NCBI GenBank assembly: GCA_013822725.1
Contig: PNKX01000021.1
Coordinates: 1 to 64,000 of the forward strand
Direction of reading: 5' to 3'
Length of the DNA stretch: 64,000 nt
Source of the DNA: Pirellula sp.
GTDB taxonomy: Bacteria > Planctomycetota > Planctomycetia > Pirellulales > Lacipirellulaceae
Position 1 is the first letter of the stretch; the number at the start of each line of letters is the position of its first letter. Under the pieces are notes generated by a model, which saw only the letters and a program-made list of their open reading frames with translations, did not search any database and was not told the origin of the DNA. A program made the translations under genes and the position numbers. Shown piece after piece: positions 49,970 to 58,400 of the stretch.

Positions 49970-52156
49970 ATGCCTGCCAAGGATCTGAAATCTGTCGCCA
50001 TCGCGGCGGTCGCCGCGGCCACGCTGATGGCCCTGATGGCCCTCGCTTCCCCCGTTTTCGCCGCCGGCCAGCTGATCGCCGGCGGCGGCCTCGGCGGCGT
50101 GTTGGAAACCAAGGAGCACGACGTTCGCGTCGTCGTCAACAACGGCGTCGCCGTGACCGAGGTCGAGCAAGTCTTCGTTAACAAGGAAGACCGCATCGTC
50201 GAAGCCCTCTACGTCTTCCCTGTGCCGAAGAACGCGAGCGTCGCCAACTTCAGCATGTGGATCAACGGCCAGGAGATGATCGGCGAGGTCGTTGAGAAGG
50301 AACGGGCCCGTCAGATCTACAACAGCTACAAGCAGGTCAAGCGCGACCCCGGCCTGCTGGAGCAGGTGAACTACAAGCGGTTCGAGATGCGGATCTTCCC
50401 GATCCCGGCGCGCGGCGAGCAGCGGGTGAAGGTGACCTACTACCAGGAACTGGAGGTCGATCACGATTGGGCGACCTACGTCTACCCGCTGGCGACGACC
50501 GTCGACAATGGACGCGTCAACGAGCGAACGACTGGCCGCTTCAGCTTCTCGCTCGAAGCGAAGAGTGAAGTCCCCATCACGAAGATGGAAAGCCCGTCGC
50601 ATGGGGAGGAGTTTGTCATCGCCAACCATAGCGAGGGCTACTCGCAAGCAAGCCTCGAAGTCGACGGCGGCGATCTGAGCCGGGACGTGGTCGTGTCGTA
50701 CAACCTCCAGCGGCCGCAGTCGGGGATCGACCTGATCACCTCGAAGGAGGCCAGCGACGACGGCTACTTCATGATGACGATCACCGCCGGCAAGGAGCTG
50801 GAGCAACAAGAGAAGGGGATGGACTACGTCTTTGTGCTCGACGTCTCGGGAAGCATGGCCCTCGACGGCAAGCTCGGCACGTCGCGCCGTTCGATCGAGT
50901 CGTTCATCGAAGCGCTCGGCCCGGGAGACCGCATGGAGGTGATGACGTTCAATCTGCAGCCGAATCTGCTGTTCAACGAGTTGAAACCAGCCGACGAAGC
51001 AGGCCACAAGGCGGCCACGGAGTTCCTGAATTCGCAACAAGCTCGCGGCGGAACGATCCTTCGCCCCGCTCTGCAAACGGCCTACAAATATCGCGACGCT
51101 GATCGCCAGTTGAACGTCGTGCTGCTGTCGGACGGCATCACCGAGGCGGGCGAGCATCGCGAGCTGCTGGAACTGATCGCCAATCGGCCTGCCGGCTCGC
51201 GGGTCTTCTCGATCGGCGTCGGCAATGAAGTGAACAAGCCGCTGCTGGAGCAACTGGCCCGCGAGTCGGGCGGCCTTGCCGCGTTTCTCTCGCCGGGCGA
51301 CGACTTTCAGCGGCAGGCTCAGGCGTTCCGCCGCAAGCTGACACGGCCGGCGATGTCGCAGTTGGAACTGCAGTTCGCCGGGGCTGACGTGTACGACGTC
51401 GAACCGCAGCTGCTGCCCGACCTGTATCACGGATCGCCGGTCCGCGTCTTCGGCCGCTATCGCAATGGCGGAGCACTCAAGGTGAGCGTCAACGCCGAGG
51501 TCCTCGGCAAGCCGGTGGCGGAGTCGTTTGAAACTGATTTGCCGCAGGTCGACGACGCGAATCCCGAGATCGAACGGGCGTGGGCTTCGCACCGCGTTGC
51601 CCGGCTGATGGATGACGAACGTCGCAACGGCGCCCCTGGATCGTTGAGGAACAAGATCGTCGAGCTGTGCGAAAGCTACTCGATCGTCAGCGAGTACGCC
51701 TCGTTCATCGTGCTGGAGAACGACGCCGAGTATCAACGTTGGTCGATCGAGCGGAAGAACGAGAAGCGGATGGGACGTGACGGGGCTGCGCTCGAAGCTC
51801 GCCGTGAGGCGTTGCAGCAGATGCGGGAAGAGGCGCTCGCTGAACTTGGTCCCGAAGGAGTCGAGAAGCGGATTGATGAGGTGAGCGGACAGCCGGCCAA
51901 CGGCGCGAACCAGCCGCTCGCTGCCAACTCGCCTGTCACGCCCGCCTCGCCTGCGGCTCAACCGGCGCCCCGTCAATCGCGTGGGTTCGACTTCAACGCC
52001 GGCGCCTCGCCGAGTCGCAATAGCGGCGGCGGAGGAGGCGGAGCGATCGACCCGCTGACTGGCGGACTGCTCTTGGTCGTCGGCGGCTACGGCGTCTGGA
52101 CGAGCCGGCCACGGCGGCCGAAGGTGGCCGCGAAGTTCGATGAAACGACGGCGTAA
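49970..52156 (+). CDS. VIT and von Willebrand A domain surface protein with GlyGly-CTERM-like tail
   Basis: 728 residues from the ATG at 49970 (AGGAG upstream). Signal peptide 1-31. A VIT domain (about 35-165; HDVRVVVNNGVAVTEVEQVF, ERARQIYNSYKQVKRDPGLL) precedes a VWA domain with MIDAS DYVFVLDVSGSMALDGK near residue 290. A helical linker and a Pro/Ala-rich stretch lead to the C-terminus: a run of six glycines, a hydrophobic segment (AIDPLTGGLLLVVGGYGVW) and a basic cluster (RPRRPK). This tripartite end matches GlyGly-CTERM sorting signals, and the next gene encodes a rhombosortase. It may have a surface adhesion or complex-assembly role. Confidence 0.93.
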   Translation: MPAKDLKSVAIAAVAAATLMALMALASPVFAAGQLIAGGGLGGVLETKEHDVRVVVNNGVAVTEVEQVFVNKEDRIVEALYVFPVPKNASVANFSMWINGQEMIGEVVEKERARQIYNSYKQVKRDPGLLEQVNYKRFEMRIFPIPARGEQRVKVTYYQELEVDHDWATYVYPLATTVDNGRVNERTTGRFSFSLEAKSEVPITKMESPSHGEEFVIANHSEGYSQASLEVDGGDLSRDVVVSYNLQRPQSGIDLITSKEASDDGYFMMTITAGKELEQQEKGMDYVFVLDVSGSMALDGKLGTSRRSIESFIEALGPGDRMEVMTFNLQPNLLFNELKPADEAGHKAATEFLNSQQARGGTILRPALQTAYKYRDADRQLNVVLLSDGITEAGEHRELLELIANRPAGSRVFSIGVGNEVNKPLLEQLARESGGLAAFLSPGDDFQRQAQAFRRKLTRPAMSQLELQFAGADVYDVEPQLLPDLYHGSPVRVFGRYRNGGALKVSVNAEVLGKPVAESFETDLPQVDDANPEIERAWASHRVARLMDDERRNGAPGSLRNKIVELCESYSIVSEYASFIVLENDAEYQRWSIERKNEKRMGRDGAALEARREALQQMREEALAELGPEGVEKRIDEVSGQPANGANQPLAANSPVTPASPAAQPAPRQSRGFDFNAGASPSRNSGGGGGGAIDPLTGGLLLVVGGYGVWTSRPRRPKVAAKFDETTA

Positions 52157-52260
52157 CGAAACGGAGTGGTGAGGATGGCGGCGACCGGCTTGCCGCGGCT
52201 AGTTGGTTGCTCTCTGGCCTGAGCAAGCGGCGTCGCCATCCGATTTTTCTTGAATGCGAT

Positions 52261-52291
52261 TAACCACGAAACGGACGAAATGACACGAAAG
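52261..52291 (+). repeat. TAACCACGAAACGGACGAAA single-arm repeat, copy 2
   Basis: Same sequence as 39754-39784 with few changes and no opposite arm. Confidence 0.7.
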
Positions 52292-52382
52292 GAATCGGTG
52301 AGAAGGATGAATGCCGCTGTCGCTCTGAAAGTAAGAACGTCAGAACAAGTTGGCGCGAACAACTGTGTAGAATCGCCACGAA

Positions 52383-52415
52383 CTCCTCCCTTAGCTCCTG
52401 CCTTTAAGGGAGGAG
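52383..52415 (+). promoter_or_regulatory. Hairpin covering the ribosome binding site of the rhombosortase gene
   Basis: CTCCTCCCTTA (52383-52393) pairs with TAAGGGAGGAG (52405-52415), an 11-bp stem with an 11-base loop. The right arm contains the AGGAGG ribosome binding site lying five or six bases before the ATG at 52421, so folding would hide it. It could equally be another intergenic repeat that happens to supply the site. Confidence 0.6.
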
Positions 52416-52420
52416 GAGTC

Positions 52421-52996
52421 ATGCTCCTCGCGATCCTCGGCATGGCTGTGGTCGCCTGGGCGACGCCGCTCGCGGGGGAGGCTTGGGAGTACAATCGCGA
52501 GGCGGTCCTTCATGGCGAGTGGGGGCGGCTCCTCACCGGCCACCTGACGCATTGGAATTTCGATCATCTCTTTTGGGATGCGGCGACGTTCTTGTTGCTC
52601 GGCGTCGCGTGCGTGTGGCGGAGCGTCGGTCGGACGGTCGCCACGCTATTGGGGGCCGCGGCGGCGATTTCGGCGTCACTGCTCCTGTTTCAGCCGGAGA
52701 TGGCGACGTATCGCGGTTTGAGCGGGCTCGACTCGGCCTTATTTACGCTGCTCGCCGCGATGATCTGGCGGGAATCGCGGCGCGACGGTCGGTGGAAACT
52801 GGGGGCCGTCGCCATCGCGGCAGGGGCGGCGTTTCTGGCGAAGGCGGCCTACGAATCGGCGACGGGGACGACGTTGTTCGTCGACAGTTCGGCGGCGGGG
52901 TTTATCCCGCTCGCTTCGGCCCATCTCATTGGCGGGGCCATCGGGGCGATCGTTGGCCTCGGCGGTCGTGCGGCGCTGGCTCGATCGTTCCGCTAA
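52421..52996 (+). CDS. Rhombosortase
   Basis: Intramembrane serine protease of the rhomboid superfamily that processes GlyGly-CTERM proteins at the cell surface. Start at ATG 52421 after a strong AGGAGGAG; the frame opens further upstream but gives no homologous sequence. 191 residues, the usual size. Signatures are WGRLLTGHLTHWNFDHLFWD (residues 34-53), catalytic Ser101 in YRGLSGLDSALF and catalytic His168 in SAHLIGGAIG. Six hydrophobic segments. The preceding gene on the same strand encodes a VIT-VWA protein with a matching C-terminal signal, its probable substrate. Confidence 0.9.
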   Translation: MLLAILGMAVVAWATPLAGEAWEYNREAVLHGEWGRLLTGHLTHWNFDHLFWDAATFLLLGVACVWRSVGRTVATLLGAAAAISASLLLFQPEMATYRGLSGLDSALFTLLAAMIWRESRRDGRWKLGAVAIAAGAAFLAKAAYESATGTTLFVDSSAAGFIPLASAHLIGGAIGAIVGLGGRAALARSFR

Positions 52997-53033
52997 CAAA
53001 ACAAGCGCCCCGTGCCGTAACAGTCGCCTGCCG

Positions 53034-53411
53034 CTATTTCTTATTGGCTAAGCTCGCACAATCAAATACCTGACGGATCTCGATGATGTCGCCTTTCAGG
53101 GCGGGGCAGCGTTGCGCCCACTTCACGAGCTCTTCTTTGGAGTCGGCCTCGAGCATCCAGTAGCCGCCCAGCACTTCCTTTGCCTCGATGAACGGCCCGT
53201 CGGTCACCACGGGTTTGCCGTCGGGGAACGAAACGCGCGCCCCGGCGCTGAGGGGACTGAGGCCGTTGAGCGACAGGATTTTGAACGCTTGGCCCAACTC
53301 CTCATTGAAGCGCCCCATCGCTTCCATGTCTTTTAGCTTGGGCTTGAAGTCGGCTTCCGTCATTTTGTTGTCACGGTAACCGGCGGGAATCATCAGCATC
53401 ATGAATTGCAC
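53034..53411 (-). CDS. YciI family (DGPF domain) protein
   Basis: 125 residues, GTG start with AGGAG about eight bases upstream. The single YCII-related domain shows FMMLMIPAGY, VTDGPFIEAKEVLGGYWMLE with the DGPF motif, and DSKEELVKWAQRCPALKGDI. Such ferredoxin-like proteins are frequently encoded near ECF sigma factors, but none is here. Biochemical role unknown. Confidence 0.93.
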   Translation of the reverse strand: MQFMMLMIPAGYRDNKMTEADFKPKLKDMEAMGRFNEELGQAFKILSLNGLSPLSAGARVSFPDGKPVVTDGPFIEAKEVLGGYWMLEADSKEELVKWAQRCPALKGDIIEIRQVFDCASLANKK

Positions 53412-54010
53412 GGGTCTGCTCCTGCGATCGAATTTTGGGTGCTTGGTTTTCGCCTGACACCCTTATAGTCGTTTGGGAACGTCCCAATTCGACAGGCGGC
53501 CGAGCATTTCTTTCGATCTCTGTCGCGAGGGGCGGACAACGCCAAGTCGATTTTTTGCGACAGTAAGGTCTCGCCGCAACTCTGTACAAGCGAGATGTTT
53601 ACGGCGATTGCGACAGAAAGCGGGGCTTTGTGTCGCGACAGTTAGGGGCGACACTAAGGGCATGGCAGCTTGGGATGGCGAGCGGAATCGGCGTCGGAAA
53701 CGCCTCCCACAGGTCGCGCCATTCATCTCTCTACAAGCGACTATAAGCCGCGCAGCGATAGCGGAACGCCGGCCCTGCTAAAAGGCCGCAGATGGGGGCC
53801 GATCAGTTGTCAAAGAACGGCTGGCGCGCAGTATCGCCCCGATAGGCGCACCATAGCAAAAGGCGCTGCCGTTTTCAGCAAGTATTTTTGGCCACCCTGC
53901 GATTGATTTAGCCCCGGGCTTTGCCCGGGGGTCGTTACGCGATCCATTCCGTGGCGGTAGGCGGCGCGACCCCCGGGCGGAGCCCGAGGCTGCAGGGTGG
54001 GCGCTGGCGC
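53412..54010. other. 599-bp gap with GCGACA direct repeats and a GC-rich element
   Basis: No gene seen. 53521-53653 contains six TGTCGC/GCGACA motifs, four in the form GCGACA-S-W-W-AGG and one forming the palindrome TGTCGCGACA at 53631-53640. It lies upstream of the yciI gene. The right part holds element copy f. Confidence 0.6.
53909..53997. repeat. CCCGGGCTCCGCCCGGG element, copy f
   Basis: Arms 53909-53934 (TAGCCCCGGGCTTTGCCCGG) and 53967-53997, immediately after the end of the C45 hydrolase gene. The stem is extended by CCACCCTGC/GCAGGGTGG outside. Confidence 0.87.
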
Positions 54011-55273
54011 TCACTTCGCCGCGACGCGCGGCGAGGGCCAGTCGGGGCGGCCGTCGGCGTCGGCGTCGAGCTTCGTGAGGTCGAGCATCACGTACGGACG
54101 CTGGTAAGCTTCCTTATCGCCGCCGGCGTAGCTGACCCAGAGGCGCATCGCGGTGGCGTCGAAAACGACGTTCATCACGTTGCCCCCCTTGATGGGAATC
54201 TGATTCGCGAGCGCCACGAGGCTGGGGCCGTTGATCTTCCCCCGCTCGGCTTCCAGCGTCGGGAACGCGCCGCGGCCTTCGTCGTGGTAGACGAGATCGC
54301 TAAGCGTGTGGGGGGCGAGCTCGTCGTCGGCCGCCGCGTCGGACCACATATCAATCTGAGGCTCCTCGCCTAACGGCGCGGCGACGCGAATCTTCACGGC
54401 CCGCTTGTCGTGCTGGCCGTCGCCGAAGACGAAGTGGTAGCGCTTCGTTTGCGGCGTCTGACGGAAGAGCGTCAGCGCTTCGTTCAGCGAGTTAGCGTCG
54501 TAGAGGAGCGTACGGAACCAAGCGGTGAAGTGAGGGGCGTGGAGGTTGTACGGCATTTCCTTCGCGGGGGCGTCGCCGATTTCGGAGAGGACGATGCCGG
54601 AGGCGTTCATGCCGCAGTGGGCGCCGAAGAAGCCGGTGAACGACGGCGTGATGTGGGCTTCGCCTTCGGTCGGCAGATAGACGATCAGGACGGGGAACTC
54701 ATGGGCGCCGGCTTCGAGGGCCCAATCGAGATTGCGGGTTTGATAGAGGTGCCCATCCTCGGTGGCGTCGCCCCAGGCCGAGATGCAACTGCACGAGTAA
54801 GGCATCAGCAGCGGCAGGCAGTGGACGTGTTGCAGCAGCCGCATCGGCAGCCCGCTCCCTTCGGCGGCGCCGACGAGCTGCTGCTGGACGCGCGGATCGG
54901 TGTAACCGGCGGTGGTGGCCCAGGTGCGGTCGAGCGTTTCGTCGTCGACCTGTAGCTCTTGTTTGAAGCCTGCCACGGCGGCGGGGACGAACTGCTTCAT
55001 CTCCGGTGCGCACAACCGACCGAGATGCCAGCCCATTTGGTAGGGCGTGCCGCGCACGACGACGACGGGGATCTTGACGTCGCCGTTGGCGATGACGGTG
55101 CGATGGCCGGAGCCGCCGGGGTTGGTGGAGTTGGGGGCCGTCTCTGCCGCAGGGGGCGTTGGGGGGGCACCGCCTTTGATGGCTGCTTCTTTGGAAGCAT
55201 CGGCGGCATGGCCGCGGGCGCTCACGACGACCACAACGACGCAGAGAACGCTGCGCAAGAACAGGGCAGGCAT
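54011..55273 (-). CDS. Secreted C45-family autoproteolytic hydrolase
   Basis: 420 residues with a signal peptide (LFLRSVLCVVVVVVSARGHA) and a Pro/Ala-rich linker. The Ntn-hydrolase domain of peptidase family C45 (isopenicillin N acyltransferase-like) follows: IPVVVVRGTPYQMGWHLGRL, nucleophile Cys163 in CSCISAWGDAT, LYQTRNLDWA with Asn181 and Asp183, and GFFGAHCGMNASGIVLSE. The precursor is expected to cleave itself before Cys163. The substrate is probably an amide or acyl-amino compound; unknown. Confidence 0.9.
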   Translation of the reverse strand: MPALFLRSVLCVVVVVVSARGHAADASKEAAIKGGAPPTPPAAETAPNSTNPGGSGHRTVIANGDVKIPVVVVRGTPYQMGWHLGRLCAPEMKQFVPAAVAGFKQELQVDDETLDRTWATTAGYTDPRVQQQLVGAAEGSGLPMRLLQHVHCLPLLMPYSCSCISAWGDATEDGHLYQTRNLDWALEAGAHEFPVLIVYLPTEGEAHITPSFTGFFGAHCGMNASGIVLSEIGDAPAKEMPYNLHAPHFTAWFRTLLYDANSLNEALTLFRQTPQTKRYHFVFGDGQHDKRAVKIRVAAPLGEEPQIDMWSDAAADDELAPHTLSDLVYHDEGRGAFPTLEAERGKINGPSLVALANQIPIKGGNVMNVVFDATAMRLWVSYAGGDKEAYQRPYVMLDLTKLDADADGRPDWPSPRVAAK

Positions 55274-55462
55274 AGCTCGACCTTTGGAAAAGAGTTGCCG
55301 AACACGTCGAACGACTGGGGCGCCCCCGCCCGCCTGACGTACGATCAGCGGAGGGCGAGTGACGAAAGGCTTGCGCGATTATACACGATCGGTCGGCGGG
55401 TGCAGGGTTTTAACGAACTTCTTCTCCCCGGTCGGCGACCGGGGCCTAATAGGGGCGCCATT

Positions 55463-55493
55463 CCTCGTTCCCACGCGGAGCGTGGGAACGAGG
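55463..55493. repeat. CGTTCCCACGCGGAGCGTGG palindrome, copy 1
   Basis: 31-bp palindrome CCTCGTTCCCACGC-GGA-GCGTGGGAACGAGG. An unrelated hairpin, CCCCGGTCGGCGACCGGGG, lies at about 55426-55444. Copy 2 is at 56136-56163 in the same orientation; together they bracket the hypothetical gene between. Confidence 0.9.
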
Positions 55494-55503
55494 TTAAGAA
55501 GTT

Positions 55504-56064
55504 TCACGCGATCTCACTTGGCGACGGTCCGTCAATATATTTCCAAAAACGTTGAATATAGGGCGTCTCAAACTGGACCAATGTGATTTCCGCAAGCGGC
55601 ACGATTGCCGCCTCGCTCTCCCAACGCCCCAAACCGTCGAAGTGATTGAAACGGATTTCAGTTTCGTTGCAACAGCCTAACTTGCCGATGTAGAAGTCTT
55701 CGTCGTCCTCGCCTTCCATCTCACATTCAACAATCATGCGGTGAAAATAACGATCTATCGACTCGATGGCCGACCGCATACTTGAAAGATCGACTTCAGC
55801 CGTCAAGTTGAGTCCGTCGAGCAGACCTTCAGCGCTCAGCATGCGGTCCCAGTGCCGTTCGCGTTCGTCGGAGCCAACTTCCAACACATCGACAAGGCGG
55901 AACACGGTGTAGCCATCGGGCTCGAAATCGTCGAAGCAATGCATCAATCCGAGATCGGCCGAAAGGGCGAGTAGGTATCCGTTTAGTCGCGGAGTGCTTG
56001 GGAACGCTCGTTCGACGCAAATCTTCTGCTTCTTGCCGGCGTGTGGAGCGAGTTGTTCATGCAT
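55504..56064 (-). CDS. Hypothetical acidic protein
   Basis: 186 residues from the ATG at 56064 (GGAGAA upstream); GTG 56076 is an alternative. I do not recognise the family. The sequence is soluble and acidic with FDDFEPDGYTVFRLVDVLEV near residue 47, ECEMEGEDDEDFYIGKLGCC near 112 and a C-terminal beta-type segment (VPLAEITLVQFETPYIQRFW). The layout hints at an Sm-like or PilZ-like small beta domain, which is only an impression. Both ends are flanked by the same palindrome. Confidence 0.68.
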   Translation of the reverse strand: MHEQLAPHAGKKQKICVERAFPSTPRLNGYLLALSADLGLMHCFDDFEPDGYTVFRLVDVLEVGSDERERHWDRMLSAEGLLDGLNLTAEVDLSSMRSAIESIDRYFHRMIVECEMEGEDDEDFYIGKLGCCNETEIRFNHFDGLGRWESEAAIVPLAEITLVQFETPYIQRFWKYIDGPSPSEIA

Positions 56065-56135
56065 TTGCTTCTCCACTGTCTAACAGTAACGGATATCGAG
56101 GCTTTCCGTTCGCGATGCGGAGCATCGGATTAGGG

Positions 56136-56163
56136 CGTTCCCACGCGGAGCGTGGGAACGAGG
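56136..56163. repeat. CGTTCCCACGCGGAGCGTGG palindrome, copy 2
   Basis: CGTTCCCACGCGGAGCGTGG plus GAACGAGG, ending directly before the pepF stop codon at 56164. Confidence 0.9.
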
Positions 56164-58017
56164 TTACAGAAGCTCGTCTAATTCTTTGACCAGCGATTCG
56201 AAGCGATCGAGGGCGGCGGCGACGGGGGCGGGGGTCGTCATGTCGACGCCGGCGTCTTTCAGCAGGTCGAGCGGGTCTTTCGAGCAGCCTCCCTTGAGGA
56301 ACGAGAGGTAGTCGTTCAGTTCTTGCTTGCCGCCGTTGAGGACGCGTTCGCTCAGGGCGATAGCGGCTGAGAGGCCGGTGGCGTATTTGTAGACGTAGAA
56401 CGCCCGGTAGAAGTGGGGAATGCGGAAGCATTCGAGCTTCAGTTCGTCGTCGATGACGAAGTCTGGGCCGAAGTAGAGCGACAGTAGGTCGCCGTAGATC
56501 TTTTGGAAGGCGTCGACCGTGAGCGGCTCGCCGGCCTCGGCCGATTCGTGGATCAGCTTTTCGAACTCGGCGAACATTGTCTGGCGGATGATCGTGCCGC
56601 GAATCGCGTCGATGTCGCGGTTGATCAGGTAGGCCCGTTCTTCCTTCGTCTTCGCGTCGTCCATCAGCTTGCGGCTGAGAAGCTGCTCGTTGAACGTGCT
56701 GGCCACCTCGGCGACGAAGATGACGTAGTCGTAGTAGATGAACGGCTGCGTCTTCGACGAGTAGTAGCTGTGCATCGAGTGGCCCGCCTCGTGGGCGAGC
56801 GTGAAGACGTGGTCGAGCACCGTCGGCTGGTAGTTCATCAGGATGTAGGGCGCGCCGTCGAAGCTGCCGCAGCTGAAAGCGCCGCTTTGCTTGCCGCGGT
56901 TCGGATAGCGATCGCACCAGCGAGCGGAGGTGAGGCCCTTTTCCAGCACGCTGCAATATTCGTCGCCAAGCGGCGTGAGCGAGCTCATCACCGCGTCGAC
57001 GCCCTGCTTCCAGTTGCGGGTCTGATCGAGGTCGCTGAGGATCGGCACGTAGGTGTCGTACTGATGGATCTTCTTCAGCTTCATCTTCCGCTGCCGCAGA
57101 TCGAAGTAGCGGTAGAGGGCCGGCAGGCGGCGGTGGACCTCCTCGATGAGGTTGTCGTAGACCGACATCGGGACGTTGTCGGGGAAGAGCGCCGCGGCGC
57201 GAGCGCTCGTGTAGCCGCGGGCCTTCGCGTAGTAGACGTCGCGCTGCACCGAGCCGCCGAGCGTCGCGGCGAGCGTGTTCTGGTGCGCGGCGAAGACGTC
57301 GTAATATTGGTGGAACGCCGCTTTACGAACCTCGCGCTTGGGCGAGTGGAGGAGCGCCGAGAACGACGAGTGCGAGAGTTCGATCTCGTCGCCGCTCTCA
57401 TCTTTGACCATGCCGAACTTGAGGTCAGCGTCGTTCAGCTGGCGGAAGATGCGGTTCGAGGCGTCCGACATCTCGCTCTGCATGGCGAGCAAGCGTTCTT
57501 CGCCGTCGCTGAGCGTGTGGGGCTTGTAGCGTTGGATCCGCTCAAGGACCAGCCGATAGTGGGCCAGCTCCTTCGAGGCCATGTACTCCTTCATCTTCTT
57601 GGCGGGTATCGCGAGGATCTCCGGACGGATGAAGCTGGCGGCCTGGCTCGCCTCGCTGCCGGCGTGCTGCTGGCGGCCCTTCATCCGCTGATAATTGCTG
57701 CTGGCCTGATCTTCGGTCGACTTGAGGAAGGCGTAGGTGCCGAGGCGTTCGCCGACGCGGTCGAACTCTTCGTCGAACTTCAGGCAAGCGGCCAGCTGCT
57801 TCGGCCCGTCGGCGAGCGTGCCGCGGAACTTCTCGAACTTCGGGATGAGCTTCTTCCACTTCTCGAAGGCAGCTTCCCACTCTTCGTCGTTCTTGAAGAG
57901 GGAGTCGAGATCCCAGGTGTCGTCGACTTTGACTTTCTCGCGCGGCGGGAGGGTTTTGGCCTTTGGCTTGGCGGAGCTGGACTTAACCTTGGGTGACTTT
58001 GCTTTGGAAGTGGCCAT
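56164..58017 (-). CDS. pepF: Oligoendopeptidase F, M3 family
   Basis: Cytoplasmic zinc peptidase that degrades short peptides, 617 residues from the ATG at 58017. A Lys-rich N-terminal tail (SKAKSPKVKSSSAKPKAKTL) is unusual. Then DDTWDLDSLFKNDEEWEAAF, the M3B blocks and HEAGH at residues 409-413, with the third ligand in IFVAEVASTFNEQLL. GGCSKDPLDLLKDAGVDMTT near the C-terminus is characteristic of PepF. Gene stands alone. Confidence 0.96.
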   Translation of the reverse strand: MATSKAKSPKVKSSSAKPKAKTLPPREKVKVDDTWDLDSLFKNDEEWEAAFEKWKKLIPKFEKFRGTLADGPKQLAACLKFDEEFDRVGERLGTYAFLKSTEDQASSNYQRMKGRQQHAGSEASQAASFIRPEILAIPAKKMKEYMASKELAHYRLVLERIQRYKPHTLSDGEERLLAMQSEMSDASNRIFRQLNDADLKFGMVKDESGDEIELSHSSFSALLHSPKREVRKAAFHQYYDVFAAHQNTLAATLGGSVQRDVYYAKARGYTSARAAALFPDNVPMSVYDNLIEEVHRRLPALYRYFDLRQRKMKLKKIHQYDTYVPILSDLDQTRNWKQGVDAVMSSLTPLGDEYCSVLEKGLTSARWCDRYPNRGKQSGAFSCGSFDGAPYILMNYQPTVLDHVFTLAHEAGHSMHSYYSSKTQPFIYYDYVIFVAEVASTFNEQLLSRKLMDDAKTKEERAYLINRDIDAIRGTIIRQTMFAEFEKLIHESAEAGEPLTVDAFQKIYGDLLSLYFGPDFVIDDELKLECFRIPHFYRAFYVYKYATGLSAAIALSERVLNGGKQELNDYLSFLKGGCSKDPLDLLKDAGVDMTTPAPVAAALDRFESLVKELDELL

Positions 58018-58037
58018 GAGATGCTCGTAATAAAAGT

Positions 58038-58387
58038 AGCCGCCGGTCAACGACCGGCCGGAGCGGTATTGGAAGGATGAATTATGAAGAAGAATAGTAC
58101 GCGGATGTTCGCGAATTTGGCGGATGTTCGCGGATAAGAAGCAACTCGGCAGTTGAAACTTAGCTCTTATCGCTTAACTGCTCGAGAACAATGAATATTT
58201 CAACACAGAGGACACGGAGGTCACAGAGAGAATAGGCACGGGCGACAATCGTCTTTTTCTCTGTGTCCTCAGTGCTCTCTGTGTTTAACTTCTTCTTATC
58301 CGCGAGAATCCGTTAAATCCGCGACAATCCGCGTCCTATTCTTCGAACCCTGTATCGATCGCTCCGGCGGGTCGTTGACCCGCGGCT
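58038..58387. repeat. Three inverted repeat families nested in one gap
   Basis: Outer arms 58038-58065 and 58360-58387 (CGGTCAACGACCGG family), middle arms 58088-58140 and 58292-58344 (45 of 53 bases match by hand alignment, units of GCGGAT), inner arms 58201-58232 and 58257-58287 (CACAGAGGACACGGAGG family). No gene present between pepF and fabH. Confidence 0.93.
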
Positions 58388-58400
58388 ACCATTGGCCAAG

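Noticed and set aside
53473..53781. 102-codon open frame upstream of yciI
   Set aside because: It covers the GCGACA repeats, is Arg/Ser-rich and has no family resemblance.
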